From Nematostella vectensis (Eukaryota > Cnidaria > Anthozoa > Actiniaria > Edwardsiidae): a DNA stretch of 64,000 nucleotides. Numbering within the stretch: the first letter of the stretch is position 1; each line of letters starts with the position of its first letter. The position numbers and the translations under genes are program-made. The stretch is from NCBI RefSeq assembly GCF_932526225.1, contig NC_064035.1, forward strand, positions 20,759,969-20,823,968. Direction: 5' to 3'. This document shows positions 62,821-64,000 of this stretch, piece by piece. A model generated the notes under the pieces. That model saw only the letters and a program-made list of their open reading frames with translations, was not told the DNA's origin and made no database searches.

Positions 62821-64000
62821 TAGCCAAACTATCCTTGCGAGTATGTATAGATAAATGTGGACTTTTAAAGCACACTAGCATACACACATTGGCACCAGTC
62901 GGGCCAAGACAGGACGCTAGCACAGTCTTTTACCCGTGCAGTTCGGCAGCCATGGACAGCTGTTTAGTCCCTATTAGGACTCGACAGCATGGCATAGCCG
63001 GTTTGCCTCAGTTAAACTTCATCGGCAAAAAACTGCAGGGCGACTTCGACTCGAACGAAGTGCTTTAAACGACAGCTTAGATCCATGTGGGATCTAGAGC
63101 TCCGACCGGGCTAGCGTGATGCCAATTGTGCGGATCACGCATGCGACCTTTGCTAGTCTAAAACTCCGTCGGATAGCCAAACTATCCTTGCGAGTATGTA
63201 TACATAAATGTGGACTTTAAAACCACACTAGCATACACACATTGGCACCAGTCGGGCCAAGACGGGACGCTAACACAGTCTATTACCCGTGCAGTTCGGC
63301 AACCATGGACAGCTGTTTCGTCCATATTAGGACCCGTCAGCATGGCATAGCCAGTTTGCCTCAGTTAAACTTCATCGGCAAAAAAAACTGCAGGGCGACT
63401 TCAACTCGAAGTGCTTTAAACCACAGCTTAGATCCATGTGGGATCTAGAGCTGCGACCGGTCTAGCGTGATGCCAGTTGTGCGGATCACGCATGCGACCT
63501 TTGCTAGCCTAAAACTCCGTCGGGTAGCCAAACTATCCATGCGAGTATGTATACATAAATGTGGACTTTAAAAGCACACTAGCATACACACATTGGCACC
63601 AGTCGGGCCAAGACGGGACGCTAGCACAGTCTATTACCCGTGCAGTTCGGCAACCATGGACAGCTGTTTCGTCCTTATTAGGACTCGTCAGCAAGGCATA
63701 GCCGGTTTGCCTCAGTTAAACTTCATCGGCAAAAAAACTACAGGGCGACTTCGACTCGAACGAAATGTTTTAAACCACAGCTTAGATCTATTTGGCATCT
63801 AGAGCTGCGACCGGGCTAGCGTGATGCTAATTGTGCGGATCACGCATGCGAGCTTTGCTAGTCTAAAACTCCGTCGGATAGCAAATCTATCCTTGCGAGT
63901 ATGTATACATAAATGTGGACTTTAAAGCACACTAGCATACACACATTTGCACCAGTCGGGCGAAGACGGGACGCTAGCACAGTCTATTACCCGTGCAGTT
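62821..64000. repeat. ~354-bp satellite, right array (about 3.3 units, runs off the window)
   Basis: The array begins mid-unit at CATAGCCAAACTATCCTTGC. Unit marks (GCGACCGGGC or variant) fall at 63102, 63453 and 63807, giving periods of 351 and 354 bp. Copies are about 95% alike by eye and carry the same open plus frame (APVGPRRDASTVYYPCSSAT) in most units. It continues beyond 64000. Confidence 0.93.

Overview
The window is animal nuclear DNA: AT-rich, low coding density, many nested transposable elements and no bacterial gene arrangement. The element families (BEL/Pao, Ty3/gypsy, CR1-like LINEs, an Academ-like DNA transposon, GIN/Ginger/KRBA2-type integrases, pogo, Polinton/adintovirus-like genes) and several multicopy protein families that I recognise from corals and sea anemones suggest an anthozoan cnidarian. 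That assignment is inference. I see no intact conventional host gene, only candidate first exons and decayed exons. Most coding signal belongs to mobile or virus-derived sequence, nearly all of it broken.

Layout. 0-7.3 kb: mostly featureless, with a 42-bp Thr-rich minisatellite at 3.5-3.9 kb. 7.3-18 kb: a nest on the minus strand. A multicopy gene of unknown function (15.35-17.9 kb) is joined to a BEL retrotransposon (7.33-15.35 kb) and interrupted by a LINE 3' fragment (15.54-16.34 kb); the BEL element contains an Academ-like transposon (9.93-13.85 kb). 19.47-24.19 kb: a unit with terminal inverted repeats and a 6-bp target duplication that carries a decayed NHL-repeat gene. 26.8-29.1 kb: a long inverted-repeat (foldback) element. 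30.1-30.6 kb: a pogo transposase remnant. 32.3-34.75 kb: a compact cluster with TATA/CCAAT promoters, micro-ORFs, a RING-like ORF and a GRF-finger-like gene. 36.5-37.3 kb: a KRBA2-like integrase remnant and a tRNA-like sequence.

40.0-44.4 kb and 50.3-56.0 kb hold two plus-strand blocks of virus-like genes, separated by an apparently intact CR1-like LINE (44.5-47.9 kb) and an older LINE (47.9-49.7 kb). Block A has a tyrosine recombinase (minus strand), the C-terminus of an A32/FtsK-type packaging ATPase, a long collagen-repeat fibre-like protein and a helical hydrophobic protein. Block B has a different packaging ATPase C-terminus, a PLA2-domain protein, an RG-rich basic protein (split by a gypsy fragment), a core-protein-X-like basic protein, another small gene and a divergent promoter pair. 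In block B most genes have a TATA box about 35-60 bp before the ATG, and the stop codon of the previous gene commonly lies inside that TATA box, as expected for a compact DNA virus. All are decayed endogenous copies. No polymerase, hexon or penton was found.

56.0-64 kb: a GIN/Ginger-type transposase followed in its own frame series by a Ulp1 (SUMO-protease) domain and an OTU (deubiquitinase) domain. It is flanked on both sides by a ~354-bp satellite in the same orientation, with a 5-bp-TSD MITE, a signal-peptide exon (61.18-61.30 kb) and a 118-129-bp tandem array in which each copy carries CRE and mostly E-box palindromes.
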